DNA from: Stenopsyche tienmushanensis
Lineage: Eukaryota > Arthropoda > Insecta > Trichoptera > Stenopsychidae
Assembly (NCBI GenBank): GCA_008973525.1
Contig: WACJ01000301.1
Span: forward strand, 248,001 to 312,000
DNA length: 64,000 nucleotides
Direction of reading: 5' to 3'
Positions 24,801-38,000 of this stretch are shown piece after piece. Made by a program: the position numbers and the translations under genes. The first letter of the stretch is position 1, and the number at the start of each line of letters is the position of its first letter. The notes under the pieces are model-generated. The model saw only the letters and a list, made by a program, of their open reading frames with translations. It was not told where the DNA came from and did not search any database.

Positions 24801-26904
24801 ACCTGTAGGTAGTCCCGCGATTAAGCGGTCGGATTAGTAACACAATTATTTTGTGTTCAAATCTATAAAAAGGTGTGGCTGGCGATTACACTTTTAAAAC
24901 ATATGCTATGAAAAACCATGTTAAAACAGTCGGCAATTGTCCCATAAAAAGGAGTTGCAAAAAGCTGAGAGATACTGCGATTGTCACATCAGACCTAAAA
25001 CTTAATGGAGTTAAAGTTTCGAAAGTTGAATTGAGTAATACGTTTTTTGTGATTATTTCGAGTAACAATTCAAGAGTTGGTGGAAAAAACTATCCTTAAG
25101 ATCCATGACTATTTTAGTATATTGCTTCAATAAAAAGCTGATCTACCAGAAATTAAATCTTTTGATTTAAAGAATTATGATATTATCATATCAAAAATTA
25201 TGACATTATAAAGCTGTATCAGATTTAGTTTTTCAGCATATTTCAACTAATAAATATTCAATATTCATGAGTTTTCACCGACTTTGTGCAAATATTAAAT
25301 AACACTTTCACTCCGACATTATAATAGGATGTAGCAAAAAAATGACACGGACGGATTTGTGTATTTTTTTTTATAAATAAAATCAATGCAAAATTATGGA
25401 TATTTCAAAAAATGTCACCGTGAGTTTATACTGGTTTGCTTTCTCTCTGGTGCACAATCTTCTTGTAACAGTTAAATCATTACATTCACATTAAAATACA
25501 AACTTGGGTGAGCCGGAAAAGCCTTATTATATGTCCGATTGTGGTTTCATTGATAAAATGAAAGATAGTTTAATAAACGATCACTCACTATGAACAGTGT
25601 TAATCACAAGAGACATCAATCGCGTAAGACCGTTTTGCTCCAATGCTATTTAAAAATTCGTTTCGTGCTTTTTAACATATCCATTTCAAGAACATCCTTC
25701 GGTCGGAGTTAATTTTTTTGAAGCGTAAATTCTGCATAATTTTTCAATAAAACAAATCGCTTTTAGTGGCAAAAAACACGCATCTGCAGCGAATGTCTGT
25801 TTTGCACTGATCATCATAGAGTCACTCTTAGGGTATTGTCAGGTAAACCGGGTCAAGGCTCGCATGCCTCTTTATTCTTGTAAAATATCGCTATTTATAA
25901 AACTTAGAAGATGCAATTGTAGGGGGCAACCTTTGAGCTATTTCGCTTGGGCAATCGGTCGAAGGGTTAGTTGTGTAAGCTTGCATTTTGCCTGAGGTCG
26001 TTCGTAATTGCATGTCGAACAATGCAATAAGATCTTAGATTGCTGAAACACTTTGGCGCTAAAAAATGCAACATTTAAGATAAAAAAACATCCAATATGC
26101 AAACAATGCCTAGATATATGTATTTTTTATCTGCGCGATCTTAAGAAATTTGGTACATCGATCGATGTTATTAATCTTACACAGACAATTCCTTATATGG
26201 AAAGGATGAAAATATTGCTAAACACATTGAGGACAAAAAATCAATAGCTATCTTTGTAAATGATGTTTAAAAATTGTTGTTGATTTGAGCATAAATTAAC
26301 AATGAGGAAATATTGAAGGCATTCAAAGAAAATATTTCATCATTGAGTACGCAAATAGCCAACAAAGAAGTCATTACTGTGACTTTTTTTTAAACATATT
26401 TTATTAATTATTTGAATATTTATTGCTAAAAATATTGAAGATTTGTTATATATAAAATATTTTTTTCAGTCGATATGATATTAACGAATATACTATTTCC
26501 AGTGACATCTCTTGTGGTAAAATCTTAAAGTTGTCTTTTACGTTGCTGGTTGAATAAATTCGTATTGATTGTTTCAATTAAGTCTTGCAGAGGTCTCTAA
26601 TTTAATTATTTTAAAAGTAAACTCATTATTATATTGATGTAAATTGAAATATGCTTCTATTATATTTGAGGAATGGATGTTCTAAAATGTGTTAGAATTT
26701 CTTAAGCAAATGTTGTGGTCAGTCAAAAATTAATACGTTGAATATAAATCAAGCTAATGAGATTTTCAAATATATTTCGAATAATTTATGACCTTTCCCA
26801 AGTATATATAATAAATATTTTTTATCGACTTTCTATGATAAACTTTATAAAATAATGTTTTAAACTAGTAATATTTAGTTATTTTAATGTGATGTTGTCT
26901 AGAA
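21811..26904. other. Gene-free stretch with scattered short repeats
   Basis: No exon pair with splice signals was found on either strand. Short open frames (22073-22294, 22760-22945, 24875-25099, 26053-26247) are AT-rich or lack motifs. Another AACCG-type repeat piece lies at 23433-23480, and a short run of TTGTCTAGT repeats near 22565-22595. Confidence 0.4.
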
Positions 26905-27390
26905 TAGTGTTCTCCAACCGGTGATCCGGTGTCAAACAACTGGTCCCTTGGGATTGTCACGTACAAGAGGAGGATTTAGAAATTCCTGCTAACGTCGAAA
27001 AGAAAGGTGTATTAAATCACTATTACTCCGAAAATGAGGATCTTCGTAAAGGAAATCTTTGGATTAATAATCCCTTCGTGGAGGACGTCATTTCATGTAC
27101 TCTTATGAGTAGACAAATAAGGAAAAAATAATACAGTTGTCTTCGGATGTCAATCTGATATCCAGACACAAAAAATTAGCATTGCCTCAGTTTTGGATAT
27201 TGGTAGAAGATGAATATCCATCATTATGCTGAAAGCTATACATTTATTAATATCATTTCCAACAAAATATTCATGCGAAAAAGCATTTTCGTCCATGTCC
27301 TCAATAAAATCGAAACAATCGCACTATAGCCAAGAATATCCAAAATATTAGCAAAGATGCAACAGCAGGTTTGGCATTAATTTATTGAAA
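26905..27390 (+). mobile_element. Decayed hAT element, ZBED/Charlie-type transposase C-terminus
   Basis: The left end TAGTGTTCTCCAACCGGTGA resembles hAT termini of the CAGTGGTTCTC type. Plus-strand pieces in shifting frames read DLRKGNLWINNPFVEDV, ALPQFWILVEDEYPSLC and LLISFPTKYSCEKAFSSMSS followed by IKSKQS. These match the order of the C-terminal region of Charlie/ZBED-type hAT transposases. Several stops and frameshifts are present, and no right end was identified. Confidence 0.75.
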
Positions 27391-27402
27391 ATCTTTTCGA
27401 AA

Positions 27403-27579
27403 TCAAAGTTGGTCGTCTTCTTGAAGATCCAGAAGTAAAAAGCGACCCCCAAACCCCAAAGATCTTCCTCCGTCGGGGGTGGGGTCGAAGAGCTGGTCGT
27501 CCAAGGAGATCCTTCTCCGTCGAAATCTACTCGACAGCTCCCTTGTACTGGACGTCTTTTCTTCCAGGCGTAATATCTT
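27403..27579 (-). CDS. Gene E (partial): candidate terminal exon of a small protein
   Basis: A strongly GC-rich block (far above flanking sequence). On the minus strand an acceptor CGCAATAG is followed in phase 0 by 58 codons beginning KILRLEEKTSSTREL, with SRFRRRRISLDDQLFDPTPD in the middle and LLLDLQEDDQL before a TGA. Phase-0 entry and an acidic/basic low-complexity make-up match the other cluster exons. A second minus frame is also open here (containing WTTSSSTPPPTEEDLWGLG), so the frame is not certain. No upstream exon was found; it could alternatively be a distal exon of gene B. Function unknown. Confidence 0.35.
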   Translation of the reverse strand, partial: KILRLEEKTSSTRELSSRFRRRRISLDDQLFDPTPDGGRSLGFGGRFLLLDLQEDDQL

Positions 27580-29405
27580 CTATTGCGTTGATTTTTTAAA
27601 CTTTTTTTTACCGATCCGCAGATGTCCGCAAATTTTGCAAGACATGTGATCTGATTGATGGATAACGCCTTCTTCCCAGCAGGTGTATAATTCCTATAAA
27701 GTGGAGGGAGGAGTGAATTTTGGCTCTGGATGTCTTTGTTATGAGCTTTGGTTAAAAGAAGTCGTCTTATTTGAGGTCAGCCTTTGGCTATATTTGAAGA
27801 AGCGTCTCATTGTTACAGTCATGCAATTATTTTTTCGTCTATGACATACAATATAACAATTTCCATCACTTTTTAGGAGATTTTTAGCCTTTATTTATTA
27901 GCAGTATGAAAATTGCAGTACTGCGTGAACTCAAGATATTTATGATAAATATAGACTTCTCCTATCCAAACTATATCAAACATTGGAAAATGTATCCCGA
28001 ATCCTTATTGAGTAGCTTTATGTTATTTAAATAGAATTTTTGCCAAGCTTTCTTTTGAAAAAAGGCAACAGTCCTGCATCCATTTTAGATATGCCAAGTT
28101 TTCATAAAGAATATCTAAAATTGCCCCTTTTGAAATGCCTTTATTTTTCCCTATTTATAGCAGCTTATTTTGATTATCTATAAAGGTTTATTAGATCGTT
28201 CTACTTTATTACATTCTTCACAAGTCTTTCCACATGACAATCAGTGTGACAATCATCCTCAATTGAATGTATTCTTTAGCTCTCTACTTTTTTAGTAGAA
28301 GTTTTATAATTGCTTTAAATTCAGCAGTATATTAGAATATTCGCACATATGTATGAGTTTCAAATCAATATTATTATCTTTTCAGTTTTCGTTCCGGTTC
28401 AGTTCTAATATGTTGATTTGGTTACGGTTTTTAGGTTTTCAGTTCAGCCCCAGGTAATTAATTTTTGATTTTTTAAAAATATTTTATTTGTATTTAAAAT
28501 TTATTTTCTAGCAAAATTAAAAGTCATATTTAAAACATTTTATTTATTTTTATTGGTTTTTATTGAATTTTGGTACAAAAGTAATATGAAAATCAACACA
28601 ATAAGATACAAAACGAGAGGTATAAAACATGAGGTCATAAATACGTAATAAAGCATGTAACAAAATACAACACTATTTCATTGAAGATGTGGTTAAATAT
28701 CATTAACATAGACATCAATATTTATAAAAAAGGAAATATTATATTAAAGTATTGAAGATATAACAAAAAAAATTTGAAAAAATTCCTTTAGAAAATTATT
28801 ATAAAAATGGCAATTATTTCTTAATGAGCTAAATTTATTTACAGCATATTAATAATTTTTCAAATGCTTTAATGATGTGGGGATTTTTTGTTAATTTATT
28901 TACATGGAAAGTGTTATAATTTACACAACTGATTTCTTAAAATTATTAATTTGATGTCGTTATTAAATAATAATAAATTAAATCAAACACGACCTTAAAT
29001 TTATTAGTAGTGTGTTTTTTCACAGAATTTAGATGATATTTAAAAAAAATGTAAACTTAAAAGTACACTAAATAACTACCATTTTATTTATTTAAAATTT
29101 AGGCAATGGGACTTAAGCGAAGAATCTAATCAAATCACATGGATGAGTTTTATAAAGTAGCATTTATGATGATCCGGTCATGGAAATAAGTGAAATAAAC
29201 AGCGTTTGGGTATCTTAAGTTATAAAAATAGGATTAAAATTAAATTCTAGATCGATCAAAAAGTTTTGGAATGGTGCGATACTTTAGAATGCCATCGCTT
29301 GAGTTACACTTTATGATCTAGTTTTTAAAAAAATACTTTTAGAACATATTTTTTTTAATATTCCGATTGAGGTACTTCTTAATCGTTGCCATGAGCGATT
29401 CATGG
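27580..29405. other. Region between gene E exon and gene B
   Basis: Holds an AACCG-type repeat piece at about 28380-28455 and otherwise AT-rich sequence. A minus-strand stretch around 27630-27790 has moderate GC and short open frames but no convincing exon. The 3' UTR of gene B should lie just below 29406. Confidence 0.4.
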
Positions 29406-32351
29406 CTATCTTCTAATTTCGTTGCTCAAACTCGATTTTGTTGTTTTTGCCTTTTTTGGTTTCACCGTCGTGGTTACAGGATCGAGGCCTTTGATGGCAA
29501 AAACGCCTCTGAAGAAAGGTCTGAAGAGACGAAGGAAGGATTGATAGCGCTCAGCTGAGTTCTGCAATTATAAATATATATAATATCCTGTTTATTTGAT
29601 ATTTGTAAGTAGAGAGACAAAAGATAACTATGATGTTATTTTTAAGTAAAATATGGTTTTTCTTCATTGCTGCCAAGTTGCCAATTGAAAGTCATTTTGC
29701 AAGGTTCAGTGCTGATCTCAAGAGTAAAGCTAAAGAGCTGAGAGCTCATGTATTGCCCTAATATTTAAATAGCGTTTGGTTGTGTTAAATAAGAAAAAGG
29801 GATTATTGAGAATAATTGTGAAAGATTTTATGACAATGCTAAATTATACGAAAGAGAATATATTGTAATATATTCTAAGTGTATATTTCAGAAAGGACTC
29901 TATCATTTCATTTTATAATTGGAGATATCTACCTGTATCACGCTGCCGATGATTTTAGTAGACCTGATGAGGAGGGACACGGATGGCCCAAACAGTTCCC
30001 CCGGGACCTGCAGGCTCACCTTGTTCCGGTCGAACACTGGGATGTCTTCGGTAGTCGTAGTCCTGGTAGTGGACGGGCGGCGGGTCACTTTGGACCGGCG
30101 CTGGGCTTGGGTGGCTGGTGTGCCGTTCTATAATGAAAAAAACATATTTTATAAATATATTTTCTTATAAAAAAAATATATAAAATTCGAATGTCTAGGT
30201 TTTGATCCTGAATAGTGGAAATTACCCCTTTCACATTCACATTTCTATACAATATTTTCTACTACTGCACAAAGAAATAGTTTAAAAATTGCTATTGTAC
30301 CATGTCATAATGATGTAACATTGTGTAATAGTTTGATGATAATATCAAAATATCTGATGTCTAAATTCTTGTAAATTTCCATGCACATTTTTATGCAAAA
30401 CTTGAACAAACTTTCAATTATTACATACATATTCAGGAATTAATTGATAAAATAACACCAACGTATAATTACGAAATAATTACATATATTAACAAGTGCA
30501 CTGATAAATTTTATGATTCGCAAAAGTAGCCTCGAATCGTCAATGTCTGAATTCTGGTCGACCTTCTTTCTTATTAGAGAAATGTTTTGGATATTCAATA
30601 TATACCTTCATTTATTCATAAATTTGATTTCATCTAGATTATTGGACCTTGATGGATTGATGTACAGCCTCTATAACATGCTTTTGATCGAAAATATCCA
30701 ACATTTATCAAAAGTTGCGTATAATATTTTTAGCTTTAAGTCAAGATTATAAACTCTGCGTGTTCAAAATTTGTGTGTGGAAACTAAATTATATTCTGGC
30801 ATTATTAAAAGCTAATTGCATTAAAAAATAATGGATAGGTTGGCTCTGTCAAAATTGCAAATTTTCACAATATCATAATTTAATATCGTTGAAATTAGAT
30901 CTTTAGTCTTCCTCATTCGGAATGATACCATTTTATGCAATTTAGGCGACATTACATCTAAGAATTAAAAAGCGATCCCGGAAAATATTACCAGCAAAAA
31001 AGGCCTATAACACTTCCTCAATTTACGTACCAATCGAGCTAGGTAGCAGAATTAATTCGTTCTTAATTGCGATGAATTTAGAAGAAGTAACTACGTCAAT
31101 AGCATTTTTAAAAAATCATTATGAAATATTGACGACACACGACCCGATTTGAGCATAAAATTGAAGTCGTCGAGGTCGTTTTCGATCGTGCAGCACATCT
31201 TTTGCATACGGATTGCGCGATTGCTGCACTTGAAGTTCTTTACCCGATCGAGTAAAAAGCTGAATGATTGATGAGCTTCTAAATTCCCATTGAAGTGATT
31301 TAGCCATCAACTGTCATCATTATAACATAGGATTGTATACTTTCAATAGTAAACGTATGAAACAATTAAATGCACAACTATTCTTTTTAAATACATTCCC
31401 CATCTATTAATTAAATATAAAAATCTTAATTGAACGTTGCAAATGTGAAATTTCAAAACTATACAATCTCCGAACGATTATCGATCATTGAAATATTATT
31501 TCAATACATCCACGACTTGTTTTTTTGTGATTGCCAAACGTACCGGTTTAATCGAATTAACGACTTTTCCTTGGCGTTATAATAGATGTTATGACAATAA
31601 TAATTATTGTTTGAGATGTAAAATGGAAGTTTTCATAAATTAAATTATTTTCAAACATAAAAAAAATATTCTAGTCAGTCACCGCCGATAACAACATGAA
31701 TGCTAAATTTTGTCAAATGCAGTTTTATTCAATATTTATATTGTAAAACTAAGTTCATGAGCTTCGAATATCACAAATTTAACGGGTATTTGTCATGTTC
31801 TTCTGATATCACCAAAATCTATGCTTTGGTCATATTCATTAATCATTTCAATTGATCATTAATGGCTCGTAAATCCCAATCAATATTGCTCAGAAACTCA
31901 CACAATGTGAATTTGAATAAATTTTTAATAGCACATTGCGAAGTGTCTAATAGTGGCCCAAAACATCAGCTATTTCCCCGAAATGGTTGAAATTGACTTA
32001 AAGATTAAGGTCCAAATTCAGCGGTATTTAAAACAGAGATGTACATACATTTTGTGTGCCATTTATATTAAGTGGTCGACAAGTTCTTCACATTTGAAAA
32101 ATAGGTTTTTCATCTGAAGTTTTTATTGATATTCAAAAAAGTGCGAGATCTACGACAAATACAGCGCTAAAAATCAAAGACATTATAAGACTTACAAGTG
32201 GATTCTTCCAACTAAATTTCTTGGATTAAAAGACATTTACGACTCAGCAATTTGTCAATAAGCAATGTAGCCATATATAGTTGAAGTAAAATCTTACCAA
32301 TAATTTGAAGCTGTGAATGACTATGAGAAAGCGAGTATTTGCTAATATCAT
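29406..32351 (-). CDS. Gene B: small basic Thr-rich protein, probably secreted
   Basis: Three phase-0 exons: 32351-32298, 30127-29933 and 29561-29406, totalling 134 residues. Exon 1 encodes MILANTRFLIVIHSFKLL, a short hydrophobic leader, with donor GTAAGA. Exon 2 (acceptor TTCATTATAG, donor CAG/GTAGAT, conspicuously GC-rich) carries a Thr-rich linker (RRPSTTRTTTTEDIP) and a hydrophobic segment (GPSVSLLIRSTKIIGSVIQ). Exon 3 (acceptor TAATTGCAG) continues NSAERYQSFLRLFRPFFRGV and ends with a Lys/Thr-rich tail (TTTVKPKKAKTTKSS) and a TAG stop. Exons 2 and 3 are well supported; the exon 1 join is inferred, and its leader is a weak signal peptide with an in-frame stop just upstream. Its Thr linker resembles that of gene A and its V-S-LLIRS resembles gene D. 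No known family recognised. Confidence 0.58.
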
Positions 32352-32440
32352 GATTTAAGTAGCTGTGGCTGCCAAAGTCCGTTCTCAATTTTGAACTAGG
32401 ATGGACATAAATACCCACCCACTAAAGACCATCACGACGC
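32352..32440 (-). promoter_or_regulatory. Putative TATA promoter of gene B
   Basis: The minus strand has a TATA-like TATTTAT at 32413-32407 about 55 bases upstream of the candidate ATG at 32351, leaving a short leader of roughly 30 bases. The surrounding 32370-32460 is richer in GC than its neighbours. Confidence 0.35.
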
Positions 32441-32994
32441 AAATCAACCCACACGCATCAACAGTATACAAATGCGTAAAAATCAAAAAAATTGTTTATC
32501 ATGATGATCCTGATTGATTTTTCTGGACATTATTAAGTTCATAGTAGTTATTTGAAGGTCTCAGATCAACTTTAAATTGCGATCATTCCCTATATGTGAC
32601 TGTATGCAGAAGAAGCTATCGAAAACACATTTAATATAAATAACCGAATTTACAGAAAGTTTTGAAGAATTTAGGGCTAATCATTGACTTTGTGTTTGAC
32701 AGAGTTTGAAAAGGAAGATTTCACCCAGCACATGATATTTTTTTATTTGATCAGGACATAAATTTGTTAGCTTGTAACTATATAGGGATTTTTTAAAGCG
32801 TTCATGCCTTATAAGAAACTGGGACGACCAATTATGAGGAATAATTTAGCGACATTGAAGATGGTTTCAGTTTTTATTTCAATACCCACATGTTGTTCCA
32901 CACTTTAATGGTGATTATGATGTCTTTACATTTTTTTCAAAAGATTGTCTAAATTAAGACTTTTAGATTTGACCATCATATAATCAATCTTTAG
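32441..32994. other. Intergenic AT-rich spacer
   Basis: Nothing recognisable. Confidence 0.45.
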
Positions 32995-33345
32995 AGGCAA
33001 ATCCAGATTGTAGAAAAAAATTTCACCGTACCAACAAATTTGGAAGATCAGATATATTAATATTTCTGATTGATCGTCTCGATCCAGGTTTACCCTGATT
33101 TCCTGGATTTGAAAAAGTAAATACTTAGGCGATTAATAAATTCGTGCAGGGACGCCCATGAGTGAGCGATTAAATTTGCAACAATAATTAAATTATCATT
33201 TATATATAATGATAATTTCGCTACTCACTCATAGATTCTCTCCACTCCTACGTTTCTAAACAATCATATCATTACTCTACCCCGTGTGGAAGGCAATGGG
33301 AAACCACCACATTAAATTCTTTCCCTAGTAAGATCTCCTATGGAA
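32995..33345 (+). repeat. Dispersed repeat family R1, copy 3 (longest)
   Basis: The fullest copy: ATATTAATATTTCTGATTGA, CCTGATTTCCTGGATTTG, GGCGATTAATAAATTCGTGC, TTGCAACAATAATTAAAT, CATAGATTCTCTCCACTCC and GTGTGGAAGGCAATGGGAAA in that order. A short near-palindrome (ATTATCATTTATATATAATG) lies at about 33192. Non-coding. Confidence 0.65.
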
Positions 33346-35034
33346 ATCTCCTATATCCGATATCGGATATGACACATCAAGATTCATACTTTGATGGACG
33401 TCATAAGGACTTTAAAGAAGAAATTATAGCATAATACTATTTTATATGCAATTTTATCATTATTTTGGTTTTAGTAAATTTATTTTGAGAGCTTATTAGA
33501 AAATAAATACAATATCTATGCAAAAATTATGTGATCAGATAATACTTGAAGCTGAAAATACATTAAAATATTTTTTTAAGGGCTCACCTTTTATTACATT
33601 TATTTTTAAATTAATACTCCTCTAAAATAGCAAAAATAAATATAGGATAATTAAAAATTAATAATGTTAGATACAAAATGTTTAATATGAGCTTCTCACT
33701 GATATGCATATGAAATTGACCCTTTTAAAACTAACATTAGCTTTTGAAATCCAATAATGAATTTTGAAATAATTGGCCCTAGCATATTTCCCATTATCGG
33801 CTAATTTATCGACGAAATAAGAAAATAACCGAGAGTTGAGAAAGATTTAGTCATTTTCAGTACAAGGCCACAAATAAAATGTTTGACAAGCAATGAATGA
33901 AGCATAAGCTTTGTGCAATAGCACTCTTTAATAAAAACAGAAAAAAATATAAGCTCATATTTATGACGCAATCCCGTTCAAATCGAGTTAAAAAAATACA
34001 CATCATGGACCAAAATGTGTTTTAACGCACGTTTCGAGCTGGAATGTGTTAAAATAAAACAAAGCATGCAATTTACAAGGGGGTATCTAAAATCTACTTC
34101 GATTATATTTATACAATAAATACTTATAATATACAAATTGGCTACGTTAATTTCATGCAATTTCTAAATACTTGGATTTCGGGGATATTAATAGAGGATG
34201 GGTTTAAGTTCTTAAGAATATAATATACATACAAATTTTTGAAAAATAATTTATTTCAGTCCACACAAAAAAATAAAAAAAAATCACAATACAATTAAGA
34301 ATATTTGTAAGAAAGGGTATAAAACAGATAGAAAATTAGAACCATAGTGAGTGGGGTTGAGGTAGGGGTGGAAAATAATATATTTTATATATACATTCAC
34401 AGCTGTGTATTTAAGAAAACGAAATAGTATCTGTACATTAATTATTTAGGGCACTAATTTATAATATAATAAATATTTACAATGTTTTTAGAAAACACTA
34501 CATTCAATGTAATTCTTGGTAACAATTTAAAAAAATTATTTAGTAGAGTTCGATAAGTTTTCAGAAAGATAGATTTATATATATATGGGATTTAATATAT
34601 TATACATATATTATACAAACTAGAGGAAAGAGTGGCGATATGTTCGTTTACACATAATATTATTCTAAAAAATAGATTAAGGTGTGTCAAAATTTTGCTT
34701 AAGACGTCAACAGTTTACGCAAAGGTTTCAGAAAATAGTTGAAGAAACCCCTGTTGTATGAAATGGCACAGAGAAACATTCACGTTTTAATTATATAGAT
34801 TAACGAATGTAAAATTAATATATTCCATACTATATAATAAGTGAAAATTAAACTAGACTCAAATAAGATAGTATTTAAATGACATAAATAGCACTCGTTC
34901 CTCTAGGATGAGTAGAAATGATTAGAGAAGATGGGGTGTTTCGAGCATTGCATGACTTATTGAGCAATTCTTTGAAATAATTTGATATCCTATTTAAGTA
35001 AAGGCATGCAATACTCGACTACTGGGGTTCGTTT
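33346..35034. other. Spacer and probable 3' UTR of gene C
   Basis: AT-rich. A minus-strand AATAAA at 34255-34250 could end the gene C transcript, giving a 3' UTR near 780 bases. A plus-strand frame at 34982-35191 is only the complement of the gene C acidic and Gly-rich tail. Confidence 0.4.
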
Positions 35035-38000
35035 CTATTCTTTATCGTCATCATCGTCATCATCATCGTCGGATGAGTCGGACGAGTCCGATATCGTTAT
35101 GCCCCCACCGCCTGCTCCTAAGTTGCCAGACGATCCTGTGAAGAGGCTGATCAAGCCTCCGAGGCCTCCTCCTCCTCCTCCGGATCCATGAGATCCTCCG
35201 CCACCGCTCAGACCTCCGAGGAGTCCAGAGAAGAGGCTTATCTTAGGCGAGATGAACGATGAGAAGACGTTACCGAGGGCCGCCGTCGGAGAACCTGGTG
35301 GTTCGATTCCGTACATCTTGTTTTGGACAATGTTCTGCTTGTCCAGTTGATCAATAAAGCGAGTCTTTGCATCAATCAGCTGGTTGATTTTCTACATTTT
35401 TAAAAAACCACACTCAATATTCAAGGTAATAACAAAAAGAGCAGGGATAAAGGATGAGAAAAAGCAAGAATTTAACATCAGCACAATTGTTTGTTTTAAT
35501 ATAAGGTCCAAATGCAAGAAAAAATACTTGAATTTATTATCAAAATAAAAAAAATACTTAAAGTGCTTGTAATATATTTTGATTGAAATTTCAATAGACT
35601 CTTTTAGGGCACTTTAATCAAAGATTACATGTGATCAATGAAAATTGATTGTTTAAATAGTGCATTGCCTACATTGTGTGTGCATATGTTAGAATGATAA
35701 AAGCAGTGAATGTTTTAATTTTGAATAAAATTATAAGGGTTGCTTTAATGTATATGAACTAATAATATTGATAAAGTAAATAAATAAAAAATATAATTAA
35801 TGCAAATATCTAAAAATTGATTGGTAAGCATCTTATATCCTTTGGTAATCCCCATTTAAATGAATTTATGTAAAACATATTATAGTATGATAGTTCCTTT
35901 AGAACTATTTTTTGAATTGTAAAAATGCTACATATTACATTGATTGGAGGAAGATAATCACTTCTTTCATTTTATATTAAATTTAAGTATTAAGTTATAA
36001 AAGTATTTAAGAAATTCATTTAAATTTACCAATAAAATCTATCGATATCGACAATGAGTTGTGTATTAAAGCATAGTGATAAAACATGGAAGATTGTAAA
36101 TAAGATGGATCAGATGTGCAATTATTAAGAGTGAAAGTTGTTACTAAGGCGAAAGATACAAATAACTGAAGGTAATTGAGATACAAAAATTAATGGAATG
36201 GAAAAATAGTATTTACCCCGAAGACAAAACCAAGAACGGCATTTTTAGCACCGTACTTGGCTTGCGTTGCTCCTTCCAACATTCTTTTATCTCTGTCGGC
36301 TTCATCATCAAGAGATTCATCCTGAAAAAAAACGGAAATTAAGCATTATATAAGTGTATTATGATCGATGCACAATGAATTTGCGACTTAGGGTTGAGCA
36401 GTGATACACAAGCATGTCGGCATAAATACGTGTAATAAAACATATATCACGATCACAATTGTCTACACTTGCGGATAACTTTCTAGAGAGTTTTTGTGAT
36501 AGTCTTTGCAGGTAATTACTCTTCACGTAATGCAGACAAGGTAGTTACTGACTGCACCTGATCGTTAAGATCACGATTTTTAAGATAACGAAGCTTTAAT
36601 ACTCGCTTCGAAGAGTATCGACAATCAGTGTCACTTATAATTAATTTTAGGGTATGCTTTTTTTCGTCGTTTGCAGAGGACGTCAGACCGAATATCGCAA
36701 TTTTGTATTGTAATATGATTGTTTGTTGAATTTCATCATTTTAAAGTGTTGAAGTGAAGCATGATCGAAGTCTTTATTTTATATTAGATCGATAATCTTT
36801 ATTTTTGTGAAGTTTATGCAATGGATTTCAATTTAATTTGGATATCGAATCTGCAACTAAATAATTCGATAACATATTATTGAATGCTCACAGTTTGCTC
36901 AGAAATATTAAAGAAGAGCATTCTTGTCCTGATTGGTAGCTATGGCTAGAATTATGACCTAGGTAGGTCCTAACTAATTACTATTTGATGTTTTAAGATA
37001 TTGATGAATGTCAAATTTACTGCAATTGATTCAAAGTATTTATTTTTTCAAGCTGTACTTTTTCTTTGCATAATAAATATTGTAAAGCTTGAGGAGAAGA
37101 CTATTTTGGAGTCGATTGACGTTTAAAAATACTGCTATAATCTAGATATCATTCAATTTGATCTATTCGTTTCTGTTCAGTGGACAGTGTCCACTATTAT
37201 TGTTTTGTGATGATATCAGTATAATTGAAATAATCAATTATAAGATGTTTAATTTATCAATCTTTCTAATAAAAAAGAAATACTGTATTATCAGCAGTTT
37301 AGTAATTATAACGGAGTGAAATTGGTAACACTTGATATGGCGGGTAATTTTTAGCATGCCACGATCATTAATCATCATCATTAAATGAAATATTCAGGGA
37401 CAATCTAAATGAACGAATGCAATATTTAAAATGATTGATCTTATGGGTAGAAAAAAAGCATTGCTATTTTAAAGTGAATGTTGTGTTATAACACAAGAAG
37501 CGGAAGAACTGTAATGTTAACAAAACTATGAGCACAAATTTAAAATAAATAAATATATATCATATTTGCATAATTGCATCGCTTATCTCGTATCCATGAT
37601 GCAACACTGCGCTTTATAAAAAAAACATTTATTTCCAAGATTACGCATTATTCGTATCGAATATCAGAGAAAGTAAGACGATGACCATATAAGATAATTC
37701 TCAAACTGAGAATCGGATCTATCCGCATCGAACCGAGAAAGTCGATTTATGTGGTTTTAGGAATTAATCGCTATTTAATCTACGAAATAACGTATACTTC
37801 AACATAAATGAAAGCTCAATTGCGTCGAAAATTCTTCCTGAACGCAAGAAAATCCAGATTAACTGCTTGCGTTACCTATATAACCAATTTAGTCGAGTTG
37901 TTATGATCACTTCCTGCTTCCTGTAATCGGTTAATGTAAAGCAAAAAAAATGCAAGATTGAAAGACCACAGAGGAAGCATGAGATGGAAAGAAAGCAGAT

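Noticed and set aside
24810..24900. tRNA-like stretch with a GTGTTCAAATC box and an AAGCGG box
   Set aside because: It resembles polymerase III boxes, but no cloverleaf with paired acceptor and anticodon stems could be drawn. At best an old SINE head.
34982..35191. Plus-strand open frame with poly-Ser and Pro-rich tract
   Set aside because: It is the exact complement of the gene C acidic and Gly-rich tail, which has splice support on the minus strand.
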